In this document: positions 18,463 through 29,300 of the stretch, piece after piece
Numbering within the stretch: the stretch's first letter is position 1
Layout of the letters: the number at the start of each line of letters is the position of its first letter
Source of the DNA: Hexactinellida sp. DTS-2022
Taxonomy: Eukaryota > Porifera > Hexactinellida
Direction: 5' to 3'
Assembly (NCBI GenBank): GCA_028753945.1
Contig: JAPNXP010000013.1
Location: 4,527,501-4,591,500 of the forward strand
DNA: 64,000 nucleotides
Notes under the pieces: model-generated
Database searches by the model: none
The model's input: only the letters and a program-made list of their open reading frames with translations
What the model was told of the DNA's origin: nothing
Program-made: the position numbers and the translations under genes

Positions 18463-20709
18463 ATGTCCCTCGAGCCGAGAGAGTTCCCGGACAATCCGCA
18501 GAGGTGGAAGCAGGTGGACAAGGGAGGGAAGGTGCGAGACGCACACACAGGTAAGAAGAAACCCAGCTTCAACCCCAACGCGCACCGCCCCCAGAAACGC
18601 GACCCCATCGAGGGGACGCTCTCCAAATTCGAAGCTCTGACTCTCCACGGAGACACGGACCCAGAGCTGAGCCAGAGACGGAAGTCGGACGGACAGGAGG
18701 GAAAGAAGAAGAAGAAAGCAGACCCGCCCCCGCCCCCGAGACCCAAGTTCGAGGAGGTACTGCCCTCTCTCAAGGCGCACAAACTCTCCGCGTACATCGA
18801 GCAGCAGAGCAAGAAGTTCAATGACTCAGTTTGGTTGAAAGACGTTGTTTCTTACTTGCAGACCAATCTGGATGCGGACCCCAGGCCCTACGGCCCCCTC
18901 ATGGACCCGCTGGACAACTTGTTCCCCTTCTCCGCCCTCTCCGCCGAGATTAAACAGGTACTGTTAGAAAGTATACAATCCCCATACGATAATGTTATTG
19001 CTTCAGTCCGCTTATATTGAAGTATGGCCCGTTCAAAAGGGCAAGGGGATTAGCCAATGTGCGACAACTAGGAGGAGGGGGATCTAAAATTTCCTGGAAT
19101 TTTCGGAAATTAAGTAACATTTGAACGGACCTTAAACGAAGGATCCATTGGGCTTCTTTTTGATAGAAATTACTGTATACGAAATGCTACTTATATCCGT
19201 TATTACTAATGTTATTATCCATGGTCCGCATATAACATTACTTTACAGATCCTGCTGCAGGCCCTGGAGGCCCAGTCGGACCGGACGCTGGAGATCCTGT
19301 TCCTCTTCTGCATCAGAGAAGTTCTCATTCGCGGCATCAACGCGGGCGCGCCCACCTACGGGGTTAGGATAATGCTGAAGGCGATCTGTGTCTGTCGCTA
19401 CCACCCAGTGGTCAGCTACTGCAAGGAGATCCCAGAGCTCGTCAGGTCTTACGCGGCCACCCCGAAACTGGGTCTCTCCATCCTATGGGCCGTCTACAAC
19501 ATGGACTCCCTCCTACCCACTTTCTCTCTCTGGAAAGACGCGATGTTCCCTGTTCTTTTGGGACACGCGGCTAAAGACGTACACAGGTGCGTTTGGAATT
19601 CTCTCTCAAACTTGTTGGCCTACCACAAATCAATCGGCACTGAGATTCCCAGGCAGATATTAAAGCCGTACGAATATATCGACATTCTTATTTCCTTCGC
19701 TAAGCACCACAACAACAACGCTAGCGACGAGATAAAACAGGAATTCAACAGAGTGTGTGTTCTCCTACAGCACTTCGCGTTCCAATACGAGCCTCAGAAC
19801 ACATTGAGGGGTCACTTTATGAACCAATTGATACAGCTCAACAGCAAGGGATCCTATTTCCTACACAGTCAGTATCTGAGCTGCCTCTACAGCTGTGTTA
19901 CGAGCGACACGCACTGTTCCAAGCTGTGGTGCAGAAACATTCTCACACATCTCAATGCTACCAACCTGTTGCTAAGATACATGATGGAGCGGAAGGAATG
20001 CGCAGTAGATGCGCTTAATAAGATTAATATTAAGAAGGAAGGAGTTAAACAGGCTAACTCGAGTCTCAATTTATTCTCAATGCTGAGAGAAGAGCTAACG
20101 AACCAGCAGAACCCAGAGTTCGCGAAATTTCACGCCTCAGAGGCATACAGACTTGCCCTGGACATGTTACTTATGATGGAGAAGGAAAGCGCGAGGAGAC
20201 GAGTAGTCAGTCCTGTCAAGAAAGTCAGCTGGCTAAAGCGGGTATTCTGGTTCTCTTTCATTTTCTTTCTATCCGCACTCTGTGTCGACATAGCCACACA
20301 CGAGAGTATTAGAATCACATTTTTCGGGAGGTTTTTAAACGACATAGGAATTCTCCCTTGGCTTCTCATTGCACAGGATACTTTTGTGAAGAAATTCCCA
20401 CAGGTCATTGCATTCCTTCTCGTTGCTAGGGAGTGGAGTGCTGAACAGCTGATTTGGAGCGGAAACGCGGTTACATTATTTCTCGAACACAAACTTCCCA
20501 TTTTCATGGATTCTCAGCTAAACACTCTAGTTCACTTCTCAGTGGTATTTTTATCGTATTTGCAACCAGTGTGTTTGCAGCTGCTCGCGGCTTTTGACAC
20601 GTTTACAGCGTGGTTTTATTCAAACGTATTCCTCAGCCATTTTGTACAGCACACATTGAATAATGTTGTGAAGAGTATAGATGCATATTTTAACACCTCT
20701 GCAAACTGA
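18463..20709 (+). CDS. TMEM214: TMEM214-like ER membrane protein (two exons)
   Basis: Joining 18463-18957 and 19249-20709 gives 651 residues in an open frame (human 689). The donor is CAG/GTACTG and the acceptor TTACTTTACAG, both in phase 0. Residues 1-100 are basic and disordered with a proline run. The middle is helical with GLSILWAVYNM, the best family match. Near residue 490 comes a hydrophobic stretch (VFWFSFIFFLSALCVDIA), then HESIRITFFGRF and further hydrophobic helices. TMEM214 is an ER membrane protein linked to stress-induced caspase-4 recruitment and ER-microtubule contact. The ATG is preceded six bases upstream by ATTTACAG, an acceptor-like word. Confidence 0.85.
18958..19248 (+). 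other. Intron of TMEM214
   Basis: 291 bp, GTACTG to TTTACAG. The frame continues briefly into the intron, but downstream family homology resumes only after the acceptor. The intron is AT-rich next to GC-rich exons. Confidence 0.8.
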
Positions 20710-21041
20710 TGACCATTGCTCTACAAATGTTTATTTCGCTTGTTTCATGCTTGATACGTTTGTATCTTGTGTGACTTGAACAGTGTTCTAGCTAATTATT
20801 TAGTCTATCAATTATTTCAATAGTTAGTTAACTATACCTGGGCAGTGATTCTATTCCTATTAGTGGCGTAACCTTGAATGGGGATGGTAGCTTGCAGATT
20901 GGTAGGGCCTATGGGCTAGAGTCATGAATGGTGGAAACTTTTGGGAAAAAGAAAATAATACCAGTATACGTCTATGTAGTTTTAATTTAACGTTGTTATA
21001 TATTAAATCTGTTCCTAAGTTCGGTGAGCAGAGCATGCTTA
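20710..21041. other. Intergenic spacer after TMEM214
   Basis: About 330 bp, AT-rich; nothing recognised. Confidence 0.5.
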
Positions 21042-21329
21042 ATGCAGTCTCTTCGCTGGTGGAATAGCCAGGCTAGCGAGCATAGCACTCATATAGGCCT
21101 GTGGCACCTGGTAGCTGAGTGCTGTGACACTCCCCAGCAGCTAGATATCTCCGTAGCTCTAGCCGCTACGTCGCTGCTGGTTCTTATTGTTATAGGCTGT
21201 GCAGCTGCCAACAGCAGGTATTCTCTTAAGAACAGAATCTGGAAATTCATTGTGAGTTTTGATTGTAGTTTTTACAGTCCATGTTCCAGTTCGTTTCTAA
21301 TACTAAAAATAAATTTATTTTTACACTAA
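21042..21329 (+). CDS. Possible small single-pass membrane protein
   Basis: From ATG 21042 the frame encodes 95 residues with one strong hydrophobic helix (ISVALAATSLLVLIVIGCAAA) at about residues 40-60, followed by a basic stretch (SRYSLKNRIWK). The first 200 bases have the higher GC and codon pattern of real exons here. After KFI the base composition turns AT-rich at a GTGAGT donor (near 21251), so the true gene may splice there to an exon I cannot place. I do not recognise the family. A random frame is possible but the composition argues for coding. Confidence 0.4.
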   Translation: MQSLRWWNSQASEHSTHIGLWHLVAECCDTPQQLDISVALAATSLLVLIVIGCAAANSRYSLKNRIWKFIVSFDCSFYSPCSSSFLILKINLFLH

Positions 21330-21766
21330 AGATTGGTATGCACTGAATTCAGTTTACAGCCATTTTTATACATATCTCATACTATCAGGTCGCATGACCC
21401 TTATAGTGAATATTCTCTAAATGAAGAAATTGTGAAATCTCATTTTACACCTGATTTAGTTGCTTTTAATGGGATTTCTGCTCTATTCTATTCTGCCAAT
21501 ATAAACAGACTGTAATTCAATACTGATATTCTCCTCAGTATCTAACTGTACTATGCTCATGCATAGAGATTCTTATAGTCTTAGAAAGATACTTATTATT
21601 TCTGATAAAATATTCTGAATGGGAGGACAGCAGGTGAGAAGTTATTACAAACCTCTAAATAGCATTTAATTAATAATAGACCTGAGTTTGCTATGAGTTG
21701 CCACCTACTGTATGCATGTCTGATTGTTGGATTGTTGGATTGTCTCTATACATACACGTTGTGTAG
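21330..21766. other. Spacer upstream of spastin
   Basis: About 440 bp, AT-rich. May hold an unrecognised second exon of the preceding small gene; otherwise nothing seen. Confidence 0.4.
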
Positions 21767-23540
21767 ATGAGTTCCCCAGTTGGTAAGAAGTCCTACCACA
21801 AAATGGATCAGCTGACAGAGCAACACAAACTTGCTACCGCTTCGCTCGCAAAGGCTATCTCTGCAGACGAGAAATCAAATGGTGAGATTATGTTGCGTAG
21901 CTTGTGACTCTAGTTAGTGAGTAATTACCATTCGAAAGAATACAAATTTATATCAATTAACCCCATGTACAGTCAGGTTCTTTTATTCAAGGGACCAAAA
22001 ATTGTGTTCATAATAGAGGTACTTGATAATAAGCGAACTCAACTTAATACAAACTCTATGTAAGCTGTTAGATTGGGAGTCTTGGGACCATAGGGGATGT
22101 TCATAATTAGTAAAATGTCATACACAAACATCTAACATTGTCCATTTAAATACCTGACTGTACTATCTTGCTTATTGGCTATTACACTCCTGCTTTCCCG
22201 CAGAGCCTAACAGCACGCTTATACGCCTGTACGAGGAGAGCCTGAGAGAGATAGAGAGACTTCTCTCCATGAGCCTCAGCCCCGGGGACCCCAGCTTCCA
22301 GGAGCACATCAAGGCCAGGAAGCGAATAGAGCAGCACAGAGATTCCGCAACTGACAGGATTATATTCCTGAGAACCAAGTGCTCAGAGTCCGATCACGTG
22401 AGGGATAGCGACACAGCTAGTAGAGCTGATGGGAAGAGTCCAATCCACTCAAAAGGCGCTGAAGCCAAATGTGCTACAAAGCGCGATTCCCCGGAACCCG
22501 CCACTAGTCCCTACTCAAGAATAACAACCAGCAAACTCCCTAAAACGCCCGCAGCTGACTCTCTGAAGAGACATTCCAAGCAGCCACAAAGCAAGCTAGG
22601 CAAGTCCGTAGCCAAGTCCCCCTCCCCGCAGGATAAGACCATTAAGGGCGTGGACCCCAAGATAGCAGAGATGATCCTAAGCGAGATTATGGACACGGGA
22701 GCAGCTGTTAAGTTCGACGACATTTCCGGTCTGACTGAGGTTAAAGTTGCTCTGCACGAGATAGTCATCCTGCCGAGTCTCCGGCCGGACCTGTTCCAGG
22801 GCCTGAGACAGCCCGCCAAGGGGCTCCTCCTATTCGGGCCGCCCGGCAATGGGAAGACCATGATAGCTCGAGCAGTGGCCAGCGAGTGCAGAGCCACTTT
22901 CTTCAACATAAGCGCCTCCAGCCTCACCTCCAAGTGGGTGGGGGAGGGCGAGAAGCTGGTGCGGGCGCTGTTCACGGCCGCCAGGGAGAGGCAGCCCGCC
23001 ATCATATTCATCGACGAGGTGGACTCCCTGCTCACCGAGAGGACCGCGGGCGAGCAGGAGTCCTCGCGGCGACTCAAGACGGAGTTCCTGGTGCAGTTCG
23101 ACGGGGTAGCCTCCGACCCGAGCGAGCGGTTCCTGGTTATGGCGGCCACCAACAGACCGCAGGACTTGGACGAGGCGGCCCTGAGACGGTTCGTAAAGCG
23201 GATATACGTGCCCCTGCCCACTGCCGAGTCTAGAGAGTCCCTCCTCAGGAGTCTGCTCAGGAACCAGAACCACGATCTGGAGAAGAGGGACATCTGTCTG
23301 CTCGCGGCCCGCCTGGAAGGGTACTCGGGGAGTGACATCACGGCTCTGGCGAGAGAAGCCGCGTACGGGCCCATTCGCGAACTCACGCCCTCTCAGGTCC
23401 TGAAGGTTAACCCCAGGTCTGTGCGGCCCATCGCACAGAGCGACTTTGCGGACGCGCAGAAGAAAGTTAGGGCGAGCGTCTCCATGGAAACCACAGGGTC
23501 GTACACAGAGTGGAATGCTAAGTTCGGTACTATTGTGTGA
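21767..23540 (+). CDS. SPAST: Spastin-like AAA microtubule-severing ATPase (two exons)
   Basis: Exons 21767-21881 and 22204-23540 join in phase 1 (AAATG/GTGAGA ... TTCCCGCAG) to 483 residues. Exon 1 and the start of exon 2 form a compact MIT-like helical region ([12 protein letters not shown] ... [12 protein letters not shown]). A Ser/Lys-rich linker follows. The AAA domain covers the last 270 residues: Walker A GPPGNGKT (250-257), Walker B IIFIDE (305-310), the spastin/katanin segment [17 protein letters not shown], and [16 protein letters not shown]. Spastin severs microtubules and is recruited to ESCRT sites through MIT binding to CHMP1B, also encoded in this window. It is shorter than human spastin (616), with no clear N-terminal hairpin anchor. 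Confidence 0.9.
21970..22160. repeat. MITE-like element in the spastin intron, CAGTCAGGTTC type, copy A
   Basis: 191 bp from CAGTCAGGTTC to ACCTGACTG, TA on each side. It makes up more than half of the 322-bp intron (21882-22203). Its inner sequence matches copy B at about 23619-23770 in reverse orientation, including GGGACCAAAAATTGTGTTCA. Confidence 0.75.
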
Positions 23541-23618
23541 ATTACATCCATTCTAATGTGCCTGTATAATGTATTAACTGCCATTTAACAGTTTTGATTA
23601 AATTAAGAAATTTAAATG

Positions 23619-23770
23619 CATTCAGGTCTGCTTATTGTGAACAACTTTTCGTCTGCTTAATATGAAAGATTTGAAATTTAACGACTTACATAGGGTTTGT
23701 ATTAAGTTCGCTTATTATGAAGTCTCTACTATGAACACAATTTTTGGTCCCTTGAACATTCATAATCGAA
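23619..23770. repeat. MITE-like element downstream of spastin, copy B (inverted relative to copy A)
   Basis: Shares TGAACACAATTTTTGGTCCC and TTGTATTAAGTTCGCTTATT with the reverse complement of copy A. Its CAGT ends are eroded, so boundaries are approximate. It lies between spastin and C1D. Confidence 0.65.
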
Positions 23771-23839
23771 TCATCCATAAATATGATGGGTTAGTGCTGA
23801 AAGGTTGTCAGTGAAATAGGAACAGTCATATTAGCAACA

Positions 23840-24283
23840 ATGTCAGAGAAGCAATCTGAAAAGAGAAAGAGATCGGATTCGGAATCAGCTGAGGAGATTC
23901 TCCCCCCGGAGATAGAGGACAGCTGCGAGAAGTTCTTCCGGCAGCTAGTGGCCCTGGAGAAGGCGCTGCTGCCCCTATTCAGCAGGGACATAACGGAGCT
24001 GGAACAGACCCTGACCCCCGAGCAGCAAACCGCTTTGAAACTCCTGCAGCTGTACGGGATAAACTCTCTCTTCTTCAGCTACGTCACTCTCAGCGGAGAA
24101 GACCCCGAGCACCACGACATACAGCACGAGCTGCAGCGAATAGAGAAGTACATCAACCAGATGAAGGAGATCGGAGACAGGGGCAAGAGACCCAGGATTG
24201 ATAAATCAGCTGTTAAGAGGTTTGTAAAGTCTGGGATCAACCCTGGTAGGAAAGGTAAAGCAAGAAAGGTAAAGAAGAAATGA
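23840..24283 (+). CDS. C1D: C1D, exosome and DNA-damage associated nuclear protein
   Basis: A 147-residue protein (human 141) of the Sas10/C1D family. A Lys/Ser-rich start is followed by a four-helix domain. The signature is the segment YGINSLFFSYVTLSGEDPE, then HELQRIEKYINQMKEI, and further on AVKRFVKSGI; the tail is strongly basic (GRKGKARKVKKK). C1D (yeast Lrp1/Rrp47) binds Rrp6 and nucleic acid in the nuclear exosome for rRNA and snoRNA processing, and has reported links to DNA-PK. Single exon, GC-rich core. Confidence 0.88.
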   Translation: MSEKQSEKRKRSDSESAEEILPPEIEDSCEKFFRQLVALEKALLPLFSRDITELEQTLTPEQQTALKLLQLYGINSLFFSYVTLSGEDPEHHDIQHELQRIEKYINQMKEIGDRGKRPRIDKSAVKRFVKSGINPGRKGKARKVKKK

Positions 24284-24487
24284 ATTGTTTTATTTTAACT
24301 CTTCTAAGTTAAATTCTCTCTGCATCAGCCAGCACTAATATTTTCTATAATAACTGTGTTTAAATATAGCAATCTCCAAATTCGTGTACTTATGGTAAGT
24401 ACAAGCCATTCGGTCTCGATTTATTCAATCAATTCTTTATTTTAATTATTATTTCAACTTAAGAGCAATAGACATTATCCTATTTAC

Positions 24488-24595
24488 CAGTATCCGAATT
24501 CTATTAAGAAAATGTTTTAATTCACTAATCAGAAAATAAAATTTTTGAATCAAAACAGCGGTGTTTTGATTATCAAGGGTCTACTGTAGTCAGTA
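24488..24595. repeat. Probable decayed CAGT-type element
   Basis: CAGTATCCGAATTCTATTAA at the left and GATTATCAAGGGTCTACTG followed by TA at the right could be the ends of a small element of about 108 bp. The inverted match is weak. Confidence 0.35.
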
Positions 24596-24808
24596 ATTAG
24601 TGGTATGTAAAGTTTATTCATATCAAATTTCAAAATCTTGATTTATCAGATTTTTTCTCTCTAAATCTATAAAAATAAATATATTAGCCAACACTTCAAT
24701 TTAATTTAACCAAACTTCGCAGGGATGAACTTTTGATGTAAAATTCACCTTGCGTCAGAGTTAAATTTAAAAAGGTGTTACTTTGTACATAATAATTTTT
24801 TGAGATAT

Positions 24809-24977
24809 CTTATATGTAGACCGTCTAGAAATAGACCAGGTTTTATTCCCTATGCATTAGTATTACCCATAAAAAGCAGAGCAAGTGGTCTACAGAATTT
24901 ATAGACGGTCTACAAATTTTTGGCTTATTTGTATGGGCTTTTATAGACCGTCTATTTCTAGACGGTCTACATATAAG
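24809..24977. repeat. 169-bp inverted-repeat element, GTAGACCGTCTA family
   Basis: Terminal repeats of 28 bp: CTTATATGTAGACCGTCTAG at the left, reverse complement at the right. The word TAGACGGTCTAC is itself nearly palindromic and occurs again in the middle (about 24902), giving three foldback units. No coding capacity. About 130 bp before the CtIP-like start. Confidence 0.8.
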
Positions 24978-25105
24978 GATGCTCTTCCTTTTTATATTGA
25001 CAAAAATAGTTATACAAGTAAATCCTTTTATTTATTATTGTCAATATCTTTAATTGGCGAATATTTACCATATATGGCATGTTTTGAATAGCATTTGGAA
25101 CATAA

Positions 25106-25780
25106 ATGAATTCCAGAATTTTTGAACTGATTGGAGAGCTACATAGAGAAGTGAATTTAGTCGAGACACAATGTTGTAATAATGACTCGTTGATGGTTGA
25201 AAATGATAATCTGAAGAAACAACTGGTGTATTCAAAGGCAACTATACTTGAATTAGAGAATAATTTGAAACTTTTAGAACAAGAAAATGTATTATTAAAA
25301 ACACATAAGCGAAAGCTGAAATTAGTTGTTATCAAGCTAAAAAAGAAATTTCAATCTAAAGATAATAATTTGAATAGAGTTAAATCGAAAAAAGTGGAAT
25401 CTGCAGAAATAATTTCTAACAAAATTGACGTTATTTGTATAATTGATGAAAATTTAATTGAATATCCTAATTTTGAGGTGAATGAGTCTGCAATAAATGA
25501 AAAAAATTCACCGAAAATTTCATTAGAACGAACAGATATTCCATGTTCAGATGCATCAGATAGAATAAAATTAATTTTAGAAAAAAAATCAACATTAAAT
25601 CCACGTAATAAACAAGATAGAGCAAAAATGGAGACAAAAGCTTGTGAACAATGTTGGAAATGGTTTGGAGATTCTATGGATCATATGAAGGATACATGTA
25701 AACACAGATACCATGCGATACCCCCATCAACACCAGAGAACTTTTGGAATGTTCGCTTCCCACCTTCCCAAAGCGATTAA
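25106..25780 (+). CDS. RBBP8: Very short CtIP/RBBP8/Sae2-like DNA end-resection factor
   Basis: A 224-residue protein. Residues 20-90 are a coiled coil (ENDNLKKQLVYSKATILELE ...), suited to the tetramer/dimer region of CtIP. The last 60 residues match the CtIP/Sae2 C-terminal domain: a CxxC pair (ACEQCWKWFG), then a Cys-His pair (TCKHRYHAIPP) and the hallmark STPENFW. The TP within that motif corresponds to the CDK site (Thr847 in human CtIP) needed for resection. CtIP stimulates the MRE11 nuclease at DNA breaks. Human CtIP has 897 residues, so nearly all of the disordered middle is missing. Low GC and a single exon. Confidence 0.8.
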   Translation: MNSRIFELIGELHREVNLVETQCCNNDSLMVENDNLKKQLVYSKATILELENNLKLLEQENVLLKTHKRKLKLVVIKLKKKFQSKDNNLNRVKSKKVESAEIISNKIDVICIIDENLIEYPNFEVNESAINEKNSPKISLERTDIPCSDASDRIKLILEKKSTLNPRNKQDRAKMETKACEQCWKWFGDSMDHMKDTCKHRYHAIPPSTPENFWNVRFPPSQSD

Positions 25781-26341
25781 TAATCTATGTTAAGGGAGTC
25801 GTATTTAATTTGATTTAATTACAGAAACTGTTCTCTTGTGAGTTCCTTGTACTTATTAAACGATCAACTGGGATTGAGAGTTTGAGAGTCAGATTGATTG
25901 AATACAGTTGTGTTGTATACCGTCCGGGTAATAGTACACTTGTAAAGAGGTGTCGAACTACGACCCTCAAGCAGTTGACACGGCCCTAGATTTCAATAAT
26001 AATCAAAAATTGTCCACTTAAGTTCATATTACACCCGTTGGCCTCCAAATTAATTTTGAATTTTCATTAATTTTTGAGCCAATTTTGTAAACAACAACAA
26101 GAAATATTCCTATTAGAAATTTCTAAATGTTAATTCGAAATCAGCTTTCGTACTTGTTTACCTAACATACCATTTGGAAGTTAGTTTATATCTCAATTAT
26201 AAATGCGGTTTCTATTCCCCTATAATCCGGACGAACAAACATACACAAATTCACAACAATCCAGTTTAATAATATAGTAGATGTACGTATGTGTATTTAT
26301 TATATTAGAATAGATGTACATATTTTATTTGTCTGGAGTTT
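25781..26341. other. Spacer before the NADAR array
   Basis: About 560 bp, AT-rich, no coding frame, no clear element. It presumably holds the promoter of the first array gene. Confidence 0.5.
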
Positions 26342-29300
26342 ATGGCTAATATATCTGAGTGGGACCCCTTTCTCTCTTACTGGGGAAGTTATTGTAAATA
26401 TTCTACGTTACCCGGAGAAGATCAAGAAGAGTTAGCGTATTCAGAAGGTTTGCTGAGCACTCTCTGCTACGAAACAGATGTGGGTTGTATTCCTAGAGGT
26501 ATTAAGCTGGACTCGCGAGGGATCAGACCTAAGTTTGGTGATAGAGAGAATTGGAATAAACAGATAGAAGGTTGTTATTGGTGTGTAGATGACGGCACGA
26601 GTTGGAGAGGAATATGTTGCTCTAAAGTGTGTCTCTTCTATTTACACGATTGGTGTGTTGAGAGAATTGAATATTTCACGAAAAAAAGGTTCTGCAGACT
26701 TCCTGGTTGCGGCGAGAGTATAAATAGAGAACATTTGTACTGTGATGCAAATCACAAAGCTGAATTTTTACTGGCATTCCCTCAGTGGGTTGATCATAGG
26801 AGTATCGTAAAGAATGTTATTAGTACAGGCCCTACTTGGTATTGTAAAACACTTCCAATTGCTACATTAGATCGTAAGGCTGGTAATCCTAATTTTTCAA
26901 AAAAAAGTCAAATTCAACAGAAAACAAATTCTCCTCTCCCTAGACATAAGCCAGACAGAAAACATACTTCTGAATCTGATCCTTTTTCAATGGATTTCCC
27001 AAATGCACTTCTTAGCAAGATGATTTTCAAAACCGACATAGGACCCATTCCGAGACAGGACATAACCGAACAGCACTTAAGTTCCCCTTTCTCTAGCTCT
27101 CCTAACTGGTTAAGGGAAATAGCTGGTTGCGTTCGTTGTGGTAACAAATCTATAACAGAAAGTGGAGATGGTAACTTCTGTACATTCCGTTGCTACCTGT
27201 TATTCTACGAGTGGGCCAGGAGCCTGGTGGAGTCTCTCACTGGCGCTAGGCTCTGTCGGGACACAGGCTGTGATAAGCCGGCGGGTGAGGGGTTTGGGTG
27301 TTGTAGCAGGGAGCATGCTAAAGCTCTGGAGGTTAAGTATAGTCAAGTTAAATATGGTGATTTTGAAAAATTGACTGTATTATGTCCTTATTGGTATAAA
27401 AAGTGTGATTTCCCAAATGATATTGCAAAAACAAAATTATTCGCCAAATCATCCAAACAGATACGTTTACCACCTGCCCCCCTTAATATTTCTGGGACAG
27501 CCCCAGTGAATTTGTTATCTCATTCTCTCCCAATTCCATCTGGAGTGCCCTCACGGGATATTTATAAAACTGACGCTCCCATGGAGAGTACGGAACAAAT
27601 TCAGCTTAAAGCTCCTTTCAAAGCAAATACAAATGATAATTTTATTATTGAGGAAAGTACGACTCTACCAGAACCTGAAATATCACAGGATGTAAATAAC
27701 TCTGGCATTATTGAAAATCTATTTCTCGCTAACACTCCAAAACCAAAACACGAAATGGATACAAATAATCCAGTTTATTCTAATTATAATAATCCATTTA
27801 GTCCATCTAATTTGGGTATTACACCAGCTGTAGCCAAATACCAACTGCCAGCTGATTATAAATGCCCTTTCGACATAGCACAAACAGATAACATTGAAAC
27901 TGAATATGGAAATGAATCATTTTCAAACAAATTTGCTCGTGTTGAATTTGAGAATACTAATCAAACTAATATCAACTCTCCTAATCAAAGTCCACTTATA
28001 CATCCTCTTGGTGCTACAACCACTAGAATTAGCAAACCTTTTGTTCAAAGTGACGATGTTCCAGATTTGCATATATCGGGACAGAAGACTAGTGAAAAGG
28101 AATCGATGGACACACAAGCGAGTAGTGATAACACAGGAACAGCCAATCATGCCATGCAAGTTGAAGCACCATCATCTAAATTATCGGAAACACACGATCC
28201 AATTACGATTCCCAAAAAAGGATCGCGATCCGGATCGAAAGATTCTTATGCCAATTACCAACTGCCAGCTGATTATAAATCTCCCTTCGAAATACCACAA
28301 ACAGATAACATGGATACGGAACTTGGAATTACTTCGCCCCAATTCCCATCACATTCAACAAAGTTAACAACTCCTATTGATGCTCGAGCTACACCAGCTA
28401 CAGCAGCTCACAGCAGTATTAACACAGCACCTAGTCTCAGACTACAGAAGAGCCAATCTCTAATGGAACCAGCCCACTCAGCCCTGCCGGACATATATCC
28501 CTTCTCTCTCTCCGCTCAGCTGACCGGCGCGCTGTCCCGACACACCGACGTGGGAGCTATTCCCCGCCCCCGCGCCCCCCGCGAGCCCTCCCTCCCGGGC
28601 AACTGGGCGACGGCCATAGCGGGCTGCCACTGGTGCCGCCTGAGCAACGCCAGCTTCCACGAGCTGACCTGTGGCCGCAGGTGCTGGCTGCTCTTCCACG
28701 AGTGGTGCGTCCGGAAGATAGAGAGCAGCTGTGGAGCCAGACTGTGCGCGCTGCCCGGGTGCGAGAATTCGCGAGCTGGCGGCTGTGCGTGCTGTAGTCT
28801 AGAGCACATCAGAGATTTGGCCGAACTGAGAGGGTGCGCTCATCTTGGTACGGAGGATGAGGTGGAACTTGTTTTGGGGCCGAGTTGGTACTCAGATCTG
28901 TCAGCTATCCACTTCTCTCGGACGGGCGCATTCTATGAGTTCTCCAATTACTTTCCTTCTCTGTTGCTTCTAGAAGGTTCCATCTGGCCCACGGTGTACC
29001 ACTATCTGTGCGCGCGGGCGCTGGTGGGGACTCCCTATAGCAACCACATATCGCGCATGGAATGTGTTAAGGAGCTGGAGATGTGGATGAAGCGACGCAC
29101 GTGTGCGAAGTGGGCGCGAGCCGACTGCAGCGGAGCGCGGGCGGGAGACACGCGCCGCGCGCTGCTCGCTAAGTTCCAGCAGAACAGCGTTCTGCGGGGC
29201 CTGCTGCTGCGCACCGGAAGACGGCCGCTGGTCTGCCGGGACAGCTCGCTGGGGGATCTGTTGGTGCGGGTGAGAGAGAGACTCGAGACGCAGAGGTTCC

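Noticed and set aside
25681..25780. CtIP-like gene as a broken fragment of a larger gene
   Set aside because: The frame is open from a good ATG, has both the coiled coil and the full C-terminal domain, and shows no lesions.
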